Source of the DNA: Planococcus salinus
GTDB taxonomy: Bacteria > Bacillota > Bacilli > Bacillales_A > Planococcaceae
Direction of reading: 5' to 3'
NCBI RefSeq assembly: GCF_003719725.1
Contig: NZ_RIAX01000007.1
Span: 62,001-126,000 of the forward strand
Length of the DNA: 64,000 nucleotides
Shown: positions 47,367-54,636 of the stretch, one piece after another
Numbering within the stretch: the first letter of the stretch is position 1
Layout of the letters: each line of letters opens with the position of its first letter
The notes under the pieces: model-generated
Told to the model about the DNA's origin: nothing
Database searches by the model: none
What the model saw: the letters and a program-made list of their open reading frames with translations, nothing else
Position numbers and translations under genes: made by a program

Positions 47367-47960
47367 ATGGACGTGTTATCGGCCATCAAAAAAAGAAGAA
47401 GCAACGGACTCGTCTCAGAGGAGCCGGTGCCAAGAGAACTTTTGGAGAAAGTGCTGGAAGCCGGTACATGGGCTCCGAGCCATCACCGGACAGAACCGTG
47501 GCGCTATTTTGTCCTGACAGGCAGCGGAAGAGAGCCGCTTGGGAAAGTTCTGGCGAAAATTGCAGCAAAAAACATGGAAGATCCGGAAAGCGAAAAGAAC
47601 CGGAAAAAGCTCCAGGCTGCGGCAGACAATCCGTTCCGTGCACCGGCAATCATTACAGTTGCCGCGGAACCGAGTGATAACCCCAAAGTGGACGTCAGAG
47701 AAGAGTACGGAGCGGTGTATGCATCAATTCAGAACATGCTGCTCGCTGCCGAAGAGCTTGGGCTGGGCGCATACTGGCGCACCGGAGCACCCGCCTATGA
47801 TCCGGTGATGAAGGAGTTGTTCGGCCTCTCTGAAAAAGGCGAGGTACTGGGATTTCTCTATATCGGTTATCCCAAGCGGGAACTGCCGGTCGGAAAAAGA
47901 AAACCGGTTGAAGAAGTCACTGTCTGGATGACAGATAGGTCGAGTTTTGAAAATAATTGA
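47367..47960 (+). CDS. nitroreductase family protein (YdjA-like)
   Basis: 197 residues, FMN-dependent nitroreductase fold. FMN contacts are expected at KKRRSNGLVSEEPV (N-terminal Arg/Ser), WAPSHHRTEPWRYFVLTG and the late LGFLYIGYPKRELP loop. Dimeric enzymes reducing nitro or quinone compounds with NAD(P)H. AAAGGAGG is 8 nt before ATG 47367. It follows the HxlR gene closely and ends in a strong terminator, completing a flavin-enzyme locus. Confidence 0.86.
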   Translation: MDVLSAIKKRRSNGLVSEEPVPRELLEKVLEAGTWAPSHHRTEPWRYFVLTGSGREPLGKVLAKIAAKNMEDPESEKNRKKLQAAADNPFRAPAIITVAAEPSDNPKVDVREEYGAVYASIQNMLLAAEELGLGAYWRTGAPAYDPVMKELFGLSEKGEVLGFLYIGYPKRELPVGKRKPVEEVTVWMTDRSSFENN

Positions 47961-47981
47961 CTAAAATAGTTTAAACCAATA

Positions 47982-48034
47982 AAAAGCCCGGTATGACGCA
48001 TTATAAAAGAATGCTGCTATACCGGGCTTTTGTG
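47982..48034 (+). terminator. terminator
   Basis: AAAAGCCCGGTAT and ATACCGGGCTTTT form a perfect 13-bp stem; the loop contains GCATT/AATGC, so the hairpin extends. Confidence 0.88.
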
Positions 48035-48081
48035 TGAACACTTATTATTTCTGTATTAACTGAAGAAAAAGAAAATTTCTC

Positions 48082-48128
48082 TTGACTGCAGATTTGTTGT
48101 CCGATATTATTACGTTATACGATATAAC
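48082..48128 (+). promoter_or_regulatory. sigma-A promoter and PadR operator
   Basis: TTGACT (48082-48087), exactly 17 nt, TATTAT (48105-48110). Directly downstream the dyad GTTATA-CGA-TATAAC (48114-48128) is perfect and well placed for autorepression by the PadR protein. Confidence 0.75.
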
Positions 48129-48160
48129 GCTGAACGTAACAAAAAGAGAGGAGAAAGACG

Positions 48161-48466
48161 ATGAGTTCACTTGACCGATTTTCAGAACCCAGTTTGTTCA
48201 TTTTGATCAGTTTGGCGGAAGGCAATAAGCACGGCTATGCCATCATGGAGGACATTGAGAAGTCATACGATATGAAGATTGGCCCCGGTACGTTATACGG
48301 CGCCATCAGCCGTATGGAAAAAATGAAATTCATCGAAGCCATTCCGTCGGAAGACAGAAGAAAACCTTATCGGATCACATCGGAAGGTCGACTGTATTTG
48401 AAAGAAAAACTAACTGAAATTGAGAATGTCACCAAATTAGGGTTTCAGAGGCTGGGATTGATATGA
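48161..48466 (+). CDS. PadR family transcriptional regulator
   Basis: 101 residues, the short PadR form: ILISLAEGNKHGYAIMEDIEKSYDMKIGPGTLYGAISRMEKMKFIEA and the DRRKPYRITSEGRLYL wing. AGAGGAG precedes the ATG. Overlaps the next gene by 4 nt (ATGA). The three-gene unit (PadR, membrane protein, two-helix protein) ends at a terminator, and the operator suggests self-control. The inducer is unknown; related units respond to cell-envelope-active compounds. Confidence 0.88.
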   Translation: MSSLDRFSEPSLFILISLAEGNKHGYAIMEDIEKSYDMKIGPGTLYGAISRMEKMKFIEAIPSEDRRKPYRITSEGRLYLKEKLTEIENVTKLGFQRLGLI

Positions 48467-48912
48467 AATGGCTCGTACATTTATATCCAAAGAAGTGGAG
48501 AAACCGTTATGGGGAAGAGTTCCTGGACATTCTGGAGAATAGAGAGCTCTCCATAAAGGAAGTCCTGGATGTTATGGTAAATGCGATAGATGCCAGGTTT
48601 TTGAATTTAGTGGAGGAGTTGATGGGTGTGGACAAAAAATTTCGTAATATAATGCTTCAATCTGTTCTCAAAAGATTCCTGATTTTGGGGACAGTCATTC
48701 TGCTCGGGTTGTTCGGAGGTTATTGGCTCGCCAATGCTGCTCCTTCTGTTTTGGAATTGCCGGCTTCCGCCATTCTGCTGATCGGAGCGGCTCTGGGGTT
48801 GTTCAGTGGTTATGTTATTGGCTTGGCGCGGGGAATTACGCGTGTGGTAAAAACAACTCAAAAAGAAGATGTGTATTTGCCGACGGGTAAGTTAAAGTTC
48901 GATAAAACATGA
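48463..48912 (+). CDS. PadR-linked membrane protein with LYPKKWRNRYGEE motif
   Basis: 149 residues. The cytoplasmic N-terminus begins with WLVHLYPKKWRNRYGEEFLDILE, a motif often found in proteins encoded directly after PadR regulators. Two hydrophobic segments follow (FLILGTVILLGLFGGYWLAN and ASAILLIGAALGLFSGYVIGLA). Function unknown; it may be a sensor or effector in the PadR response. Starts inside the padR-type stop codon and ends overlapping a small downstream frame. Confidence 0.7.
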   Translation: MKWLVHLYPKKWRNRYGEEFLDILENRELSIKEVLDVMVNAIDARFLNLVEELMGVDKKFRNIMLQSVLKRFLILGTVILLGLFGGYWLANAAPSVLELPASAILLIGAALGLFSGYVIGLARGITRVVKTTQKEDVYLPTGKLKFDKT

Positions 48913-48932
48913 AGCGAAGAAAGGAAAAGCCC

Positions 48933-49115
48933 ATGAAACTCATTCTGCTGAAAGATGCAAAAGCGATATCCGGATTTGTTTTTTCAATTGTTTCGAGCAT
49001 ATTAGCCGTCGTACTGGCACTCAATCACCATGGTTCCTGGGTCGTATTTGTCACTTTGGCGTTTATAGTCTTGTTTTTCAGTGTTGTCAGAGCCGAGAAA
49101 CGATACGGGAAATAG
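48933..49115 (+). CDS. small two-helix membrane protein
   Basis: 60 residues with two hydrophobic segments (ISGFVFSIVSSILAVVLAL and WVVFVTLAFIVLFFSVV) and basic ends. The ATG at 48933 is about 8 nt after AAAGGA; an in-frame ATG at 48909 overlaps the previous stop and is possible. Third gene of the PadR operon, followed by a terminator. Family not recognised. Confidence 0.6.
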   Translation: MKLILLKDAKAISGFVFSIVSSILAVVLALNHHGSWVVFVTLAFIVLFFSVVRAEKRYGK

Positions 49116-49129
49116 CCCCTGCATACATA

Positions 49130-49171
49130 AAATACGAGCTTCCTTCAACGTAGGAGGCTCGTATTTTTTTA
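49130..49171 (+). terminator. terminator of the PadR operon
   Basis: AATACGAGCTTCCT and AGGAGGCTCGTATT (one wobble) with a T7 tail. Confidence 0.85.
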
Positions 49172-49203
49172 TGTTGTCCAGGAAATCAGCGGTTATCAAG
49201 CCG

Positions 49204-49239
49204 CTACTGAATGTCCAAGTTATCGATGACTGTTTTCAT
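49204..49239 (-). CDS. 11-codon micro-ORF with very strong ribosome site
   Basis: On the minus strand AAGGAGGG (49248-49255), 8 nt, then ATG and MKTVIDNLDIQ followed by TAG. No longer frame follows. It could be a leader peptide, a toxin-like small peptide or the stub of a lost gene. Low confidence, given only for the quality of the ribosome site. Confidence 0.25.
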   Translation of the reverse strand: MKTVIDNLDIQ

Positions 49240-49365
49240 TTCTTCCACCCTCCTTGATAGAGGTCAATTTATTCTGCTGTAAACTCCTTTATGATAAAGG
49301 TGTAATAGAAAAAGCCTTCAAAAATACTTTGCAAAATAAAATGAAGAAAGAGGAGTTGAACGAGC

Positions 49366-51261
49366 ATGATTGGATTTATTCACAAACACAAACAAAGCAT
49401 CACTTTTTCAGCCGGTTTTTTACTGGCTCTGGCATTGGCTTTCCATTTCACCGGCCATTATGACCTGCGGCAGCTCACATTGATCGCAGCGACGGTCATC
49501 GCCGGAATCCCAATAACAATCAAAGCATTTCAGGCGCTTCTGATGAAAGCGTTCAGCATTGAGATGCTGGTGACGATTGCGGTCATCGGTGCGCTGTTTA
49601 TCGGAGAATACGTGGAATCGGCAGTCGTCACATTCCTGTTCCTGTTCGGGGATTATCTGGAAGCCCGCACACTGGAGAAAACACGATCTTCTCTAAAAAA
49701 CCTGGTGGACATGGCACCGCAGGAAGCGACCATCATCCGTGACGGCGTAAATGTAACCGTTCCGGTGGAAGAAGTGGTGGAAGGGGACCGCGTCATCATC
49801 CGGACCGGTGGGAAAGTGCCGGTGGACGGCAAAATCGTCACAGGTCACGCCTCGTTGAACGAAGCGGCCATCACGGGCGAATCTGTCCCTGCTTCCAAAA
49901 AGCTGGGGGACCAAGTGTTCAGCAGTACCGTCATCGATACGGGTTATCTTGAAATTATCGCTGAAAAAGTCGGAGACGATACAACGTTCGCGAAAATCAT
50001 TGAACTGGTGGAAGAAGCCCAGGAATCAAAATCAAAAACAGAAAAATTCCTGAACAAATTCGCGAATATCTACACCCCTGCAGTCGTCGTACTTTCGGTT
50101 CTGGTCTATGCCCTTACGAGAGACCTCCATCTTTCCATTACGTTTCTTGTCATCGCATGCCCGGGTGCATTGATCATCGGTGCGCCGGTATCGAGTGTAG
50201 CGGGTATCGGAAATGGCGCAAAAAACGGTGTTCTGGTAAAAGGCGGCGAAGTCATGGACCGTTTCGCGAAAGTCGATACACTGGTTTTCGACAAAACCGG
50301 TACATTGACAAAAGGGAAACCGGAAGTGACGGATATCAAAGTTTTTCATTCGCATGAAGAGCAGGACTTGCTTCGTCTAGCGGCGCAGTCGGAAACAGCA
50401 TCTGAACATCATCTTGGTCAAACGATTGTCAAAGAAGCGAAAAGCCGTAACATGGCACTCGAGCAGGTGCCGGAAGCTGTAGAGGTCATCAAAGGAAATG
50501 GTCTGACAGCTGCAGTGGAAGGGTATGTGCTGGCTATTGGGAACCGCAAGCTGATGAAAGCCGAAAATATCCCCATCCCGCCGGCAGCAGAAAGCTATGC
50601 GGTAAATCGTGAAAAAGCCGGAAACACCGCAATTTTTGCAGCGGTGGACGGGGAAATTGCCGGTATCTTTTCGATCGCTGACCAGATCCGTGAAGATGCA
50701 GCAGAAGCACTCGCTCAAATGAGAAAAAACGGCGTCAGGAAAATCGTCATGCTGACGGGTGATAATCAGCACACCGCTGAACTCGTTGCCACCAAATTAG
50801 GACTGGATGAATTTCATGCGGAACTGTTGCCGGAAGACAAAGTGGCATTTGTAAACCAACTGAAACAACAAGGCCATGTGGTGGCAATGGCAGGAGACGG
50901 CGTCAACGATGCACCGGCGATCGCCACAGCGGATATCGGACTCGCCATGGGCGAAGGCGGTACAGACGTTTCAATGGAAACAGCCGATGTCGTCCTGATG
51001 GCGGATAAACTGATGCAGTTCTCACACGCTTACTCCCTGTCGAAAGCGACCATCCGCAATATGAAACAAAACACGTTCTTCGCAGTCGGCATCGTCGCTG
51101 TCCTGTTGGCCGGTGTGCTGATGGGTTCCGTACACCTGGCGTCCGGCATGTTCATCCACGAGGCCAGCGTTCTGATTGTCATCCTGAACGCGATGAGACT
51201 GATGAGCTTCAACCGGAAAAAAGTACAGCGGGAAAAAGACTTGGCACCTGTTCATGTTTAG
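49366..51261 (+). CDS. heavy-metal P-type ATPase (P1B) with CPG metal motif
   Basis: 631 residues. The core is complete: TGE loop (AAITGESVP), transmembrane metal motif C265-P266-G267 (IACPGALIIGAP), phosphorylation site DKTGT (D309), the HP-type SEHHLGQ region and GDGVNDAPAIATADIG. No N-terminal heavy-metal-binding domain. CadA/ZntA and CopA enzymes have CPC, so Gly in the third position implies different metal coordination. It exports a transition metal; which one is uncertain. The start follows AAAGAGGAG. Confidence 0.87.
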   Translation: MIGFIHKHKQSITFSAGFLLALALAFHFTGHYDLRQLTLIAATVIAGIPITIKAFQALLMKAFSIEMLVTIAVIGALFIGEYVESAVVTFLFLFGDYLEARTLEKTRSSLKNLVDMAPQEATIIRDGVNVTVPVEEVVEGDRVIIRTGGKVPVDGKIVTGHASLNEAAITGESVPASKKLGDQVFSSTVIDTGYLEIIAEKVGDDTTFAKIIELVEEAQESKSKTEKFLNKFANIYTPAVVVLSVLVYALTRDLHLSITFLVIACPGALIIGAPVSSVAGIGNGAKNGVLVKGGEVMDRFAKVDTLVFDKTGTLTKGKPEVTDIKVFHSHEEQDLLRLAAQSETASEHHLGQTIVKEAKSRNMALEQVPEAVEVIKGNGLTAAVEGYVLAIGNRKLMKAENIPIPPAAESYAVNREKAGNTAIFAAVDGEIAGIFSIADQIREDAAEALAQMRKNGVRKIVMLTGDNQHTAELVATKLGLDEFHAELLPEDKVAFVNQLKQQGHVVAMAGDGVNDAPAIATADIGLAMGEGGTDVSMETADVVLMADKLMQFSHAYSLSKATIRNMKQNTFFAVGIVAVLLAGVLMGSVHLASGMFIHEASVLIVILNAMRLMSFNRKKVQREKDLAPVHV

Positions 51262-51311
51262 AAATACCGAAAGCGGCACCACCCTTTACAATCATGATCA
51301 ATTGAACAGAC

Positions 51312-51366
51312 AAAAAGAGGATGTCCCAAGATGGTTGACCACCAGCCCTGAGACATCCTTTTTCAC
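51312..51366. terminator. bidirectional branched terminator
   Basis: AAAAAGAGGATGTC (51312-51325) pairs with GACATCC plus T run (51352-51364, one bulge); an inner TGGT/ACCA stem gives a branched shape. Between convergent ATPase and thioredoxin-like genes. Confidence 0.75.
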
Positions 51367-51701
51367 TGGTCAGAAGAATGATACCCTCCGTATATTTTGT
51401 CAATCTTTCTTCTGAACTCGTCTACATGCACGAATCGTGCTTCCCGCATGATCTCTTTTCCATCCGCAAACAGCACAAGGACCGGAACCGTGAAAATCGA
51501 TAAGAAGCCGGCCAGTTCCGGAATCGCCTGTGCATCGGCAAACCTCGTCTGGATGCGGGGGAAGTCGTCCATCGCTTCCTCCACCTGAGGAAGCAAACCA
51601 TGGCAGACACTTCAGGTTGGCGTCAGTACATAAAGAAACTGCAGTCCCTGTTGTCCGGTAAATGATTTAATCTGCTCTATTGATGTCAGCTCTTTCATCA
51701 T
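51363..51701 (-). CDS. thioredoxin family protein with in-frame TGA at the first active-site Cys (selenoprotein candidate or pseudogene)
   Basis: 112 codons after ATG 51701 (GGGAGGG just upstream; ATG 51698 is also in frame). The frame reads MMKELTSIEQIKSFTG, LQFLYVLTPT, TGA (51612-51614), SVCHGLLPQVEEAM and continues to a full thioredoxin-like end (FTVPVLVLFADGKEIMREARF). Relatives have CSVC here, so TGA replaces Cys30 of CxxC, leaving U-x-x-C33. A perfect 8-bp hairpin (51574-51594) with loop AGGTG starts 17 nt after the TGA. Selenocysteine, a fresh nonsense mutation or a sequencing error would all fit. Confidence 0.6.
51574..51594 (-). other. hairpin at SECIS-like position downstream of the TGA codon
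   Basis: GCTTCCTC-AGGTG-GAGGAAGC, minus strand. The apical loop begins AGG and lies 25 nt after the TGA, within the 16-37 nt reported for bacterial SECIS elements, with G in the first two loop bases. The stem also encodes the family's LLPQVEEA segment, so it could be chance. Confidence 0.35.
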
Positions 51702-51800
51702 ATCCCTCCCCAATTGCTCTTTTTGTTTCTTCACTACCCGTTTGCTGGAAGTTCAACCGTACTTCGTGAAACGGGTCCATTTGCGGTGAGGTCTCTTTGG

Positions 51801-52739
51801 TTAAGGTTCGTCGTCTTTTAAATTTTTCAATAAACTGCCAATCCAATTTTTCTTTTTCAGGTAATAATAGAGCGCCCACGTTGAAATAAGAATGACGAAG
51901 ATGGCAAAGAGGTACCCGTACGTCCAATTAAGTTCAGGCATGACTTCAAAATTCATGCCCCAAAGCGCTCCAAAGGCAGCAACTGGCGTGAATAGCATTG
52001 TAATGACGGTGAGAGTTTTTACTATTTCATTTCCACGGTGGGCAGAGAGGACGTCCTCAAGATCGATCATTTCCCCTATTTCCTCGTTGTAATCAAGGAT
52101 GAGTTGCCGGCACCGATTAATGCGGCGCCGTGTTCTTTTAAATTGTTCTCCTTCTGCAGCCGCATCACCGAAGGCTTCGGGAATGGCTTCCCGGATTTCA
52201 AAGATGGGGACGATCAGGTTTTTCCACACAAGTATTTCATGGCGGTTATTCATCATTTGATCGAAGACGTTCTCATCATTTTTTTCTTTGATACGCCACA
52301 ACAGATTATGCATCCGATTTTCAAATACATCAATATCCTGCAGAAACGAAGCGACAATCTCACCGACAAGAAGCATGAATCCTTCAATGGCATTATCGGC
52401 TTGTTGCATTTTCTCGATCAATTGCTGTTCCGGTAGTTCGTAAAACGCGGAAAAGTCCAATTTACTGGTAATCAGCAAATTGTCGGTTAAGTAATAGTTG
52501 AGGATATTTTGTTTTTGTCTTACTTTAATATTTTGATGATAAATAAACGCGCCCCACATCGCTGCAGTTTGTTCTTTTGTGGTTTCCATCTCCAGGTTGC
52601 TGGTTTCTTCTCTTTTCAGCGATTCCACCCACTTGTGGCCGGCTGTAGGCAGGGTGGGGAGTGAGGAAATATCTTGTGCGGATGCAATATCCACGCTAAT
52701 CCATGTCCATTTGTCTGTATTCAATGACAGTTGTTTCAT
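51801..52739 (-). CDS. CorA-like magnesium/divalent cation transporter
   Basis: 312 residues. A large cytoplasmic N-terminal domain with long helices (about 100-250), then two C-terminal helices with the GMN motif (ALWGMNFEVMPEL) between them, and a basic tail (KKKNWIGSLLKNLK). Forms pentameric Mg2+ (or Co2+/Ni2+) channels. It lies upstream of the thioredoxin-like gene by 99 nt on the same strand and may share its transcript. GGGAGGCGGAACA precedes ATG 52739; an in-frame start at 52760 has no site. Confidence 0.88.
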   Translation of the reverse strand: MKQLSLNTDKWTWISVDIASAQDISSLPTLPTAGHKWVESLKREETSNLEMETTKEQTAAMWGAFIYHQNIKVRQKQNILNYYLTDNLLITSKLDFSAFYELPEQQLIEKMQQADNAIEGFMLLVGEIVASFLQDIDVFENRMHNLLWRIKEKNDENVFDQMMNNRHEILVWKNLIVPIFEIREAIPEAFGDAAAEGEQFKRTRRRINRCRQLILDYNEEIGEMIDLEDVLSAHRGNEIVKTLTVITMLFTPVAAFGALWGMNFEVMPELNWTYGYLFAIFVILISTWALYYYLKKKNWIGSLLKNLKDDEP

Positions 52740-52835
52740 TGTTCCGCCTCCCTGTATCACTTGTATTGCTGTTTTGGAAAAATTTTAAACTCCCAAAGGC
52801 GGGAAAGAGAATAAGGTCAGTGAAAATTACGATTT

Positions 52836-52873
52836 GAAAAAACCGGCTCCTTCTTTCGCAGAAGGGGCCGGTC
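52836..52873 (-). terminator. terminator after BCCT gene
   Basis: On the minus strand ACCGGCCCCTTCT pairs with AGAAGGAGCCGGT (one mismatch), followed by T6. Confidence 0.82.
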
Positions 52874-52883
52874 TCTGATAAAA

Positions 52884-54479
52884 CTATAGGCGATTAGGAT
52901 TCTTTAATCTTTTCTTCTCATCTTTTCTCCTGATATTGTACTTCCAGGCTTCATCTTCATCCATCATCTTTTTAGCGGAATAAATGGTCAGAAATTGGAT
53001 GGCGATGATTGGCAGTCCCATCAATCCGGATAAGACTTCCAACGGTGCCAAACCGCCGATTCTCATCAGCACTAAAGCGATGGCTGTCACCATTGCTGCG
53101 ACAAGAATTCGCAGAACCCTGGAAGGTTCTTCCCGACTCATATTATTCGTTCCCATGTAGGAGGCGATGGTATAAGTCGTCGAATCCAATGTAGTTGTCA
53201 GGAAAATCAGGGCAATAATCATGAAAAGAGTAATGGCAATCGCCGGCAATGGTAAAGAAGCCAATACTTGCGGTATGGCTGCCATCGGATCCTGCTGCTG
53301 CACGATGTCAAGCACAGGAACAGTGCCGTTCAAATAACGGTGGACACTCAATCCTCCAAGGACACCTGTAGCAATCCATGAAATCAGTGTAGGCGCCAGC
53401 AGGTATGTCAGGATCATTTCCTTGATGGTTCTGCCACGGGAAATCTTCGCTGCAAAGACACTGTGCAGCATCGCCCATGTGGCACTGTAGGCAAACCAGA
53501 AGACGGTGTTGCTTTCCATGAAGGAGCTGCCTTCCACATCCAATGAATTGGTGTAAAGTGAAATATCCACGTAATGGGAAGCCAGAAAACCGATCGTCTC
53601 CGTAAAATAATTGAGAATGAAGATACCGGGTCCGGCAATCATGATAAACAAGGCAAAAGCTCCCGCCATATACATGTTGAAGGTACTGAGTCGTTTAATC
53701 CCTTTTTCAATCCCAGCATAAGCACTGATGGAAAATAAGGTGACCCAGACAATGGTGACAGCCAGTGTCAGACCGAACGTGATATTGATATTGAACAGTT
53801 CCGCCAAATTATGAGTGATGATCGGTGCACCAAGCCCAAGAGTGACGGCGGCTCCTGAAAGGATACTGATGAGGAAAATAACGTCCAGCACAATGCCCCC
53901 TAAGCCGTCAGTGAATTTATCCCCAAATATACTGCGGCAAGCTTCGGAGATGCGCATATACCGCTTTTTCCGGACATGGAGCACATAGCCGATGGCAGGT
54001 GCTGCCATAACGAAAATAGCAAAGACCTGAAAGCTCCACATAAACATACTGTATGAATTCCCCCATAGCAAAGCCTCAGCTGATTGAGGGTCTGCGCCAT
54101 ATGGAGGATCCAGGGCCACATCTGTCCATTGAATCATCCCGGTTCGCATAATAGTCGATCCAAGCCCCATTGCAATTAATATAGAAGCGTATTCAAACAA
54201 ACTGAATTGGGGCTTTTCGGAAGGATCGCCCAACACCACTTTTCCGTACTTTGAAAAAGAAAAGAACAACGCCGCTGCCACGAGTATAATTGCATACCAT
54301 ATGTATCCCCATGTAAACACATCGACAATTGTATCGAATATATCGTTCAATAAATTTAAAGACCTGTCTTCGTACAATGAAAACAGGATGCCAATGGCTA
54401 AAATAATCAGCAAAGAAGGAACGAATATCCTGTAGTCCAGTAGATTTTTTTTGTTTGGCACCTCATCTTTTTTTGCCAT
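52884..54479 (-). CDS. BCCT family transporter, divergent
   Basis: 531 residues with 12 membrane helices and a basic C-terminus (NIRRKDEKKRLKNP). BCCT proteins import betaine, choline or carnitine by Na+ or H+ symport. The KISRGRTIKEMI segment after TM8 is typical, but the Trp-rich substrate motif (usually FYWAWWISWSP-like) reads FWFAYSATWAMLHS, and the TM3 region (GLGSTIMRTGMIQW) also differs from OpuD-type proteins. The ligand may therefore not be betaine. AAGGAGG precedes ATG 54479. Confidence 0.82.
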   Translation of the reverse strand: MAKKDEVPNKKNLLDYRIFVPSLLIILAIGILFSLYEDRSLNLLNDIFDTIVDVFTWGYIWYAIILVAAALFFSFSKYGKVVLGDPSEKPQFSLFEYASILIAMGLGSTIMRTGMIQWTDVALDPPYGADPQSAEALLWGNSYSMFMWSFQVFAIFVMAAPAIGYVLHVRKKRYMRISEACRSIFGDKFTDGLGGIVLDVIFLISILSGAAVTLGLGAPIITHNLAELFNINITFGLTLAVTIVWVTLFSISAYAGIEKGIKRLSTFNMYMAGAFALFIMIAGPGIFILNYFTETIGFLASHYVDISLYTNSLDVEGSSFMESNTVFWFAYSATWAMLHSVFAAKISRGRTIKEMILTYLLAPTLISWIATGVLGGLSVHRYLNGTVPVLDIVQQQDPMAAIPQVLASLPLPAIAITLFMIIALIFLTTTLDSTTYTIASYMGTNNMSREEPSRVLRILVAAMVTAIALVLMRIGGLAPLEVLSGLMGLPIIAIQFLTIYSAKKMMDEDEAWKYNIRRKDEKKRLKNPNRL

Positions 54480-54636
54480 AAGCAACCTCCTTGTAAAAAT
54501 TTCAATTGAATGGATGAGGGCATTTCCAGTGATTGTGTTGCAGACACAGCGAGAAAAAAGCACTCTATTTTGTCATACCCTGTAACATTGAAAACATGCC
54601 GGTCTTCGGGATTTTATTGCCACCGGTGACATGTTA

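Noticed and set aside
49254-49463. 69-codon frame overlapping the start of the P-type ATPase
   Set aside because: Shares the region with the ATPase in another frame and has no ribosome site or family match.
51022-51282. Minus-strand frame within the ATPase
   Set aside because: Antisense shadow of a strongly conserved P-type ATPase.
51711-51800. Terminator between corA and the thioredoxin-like gene
   Set aside because: An ACCCGTTT/AAACGGGT pair exists but the loop is wide and no T run follows, so the two genes may be co-transcribed.
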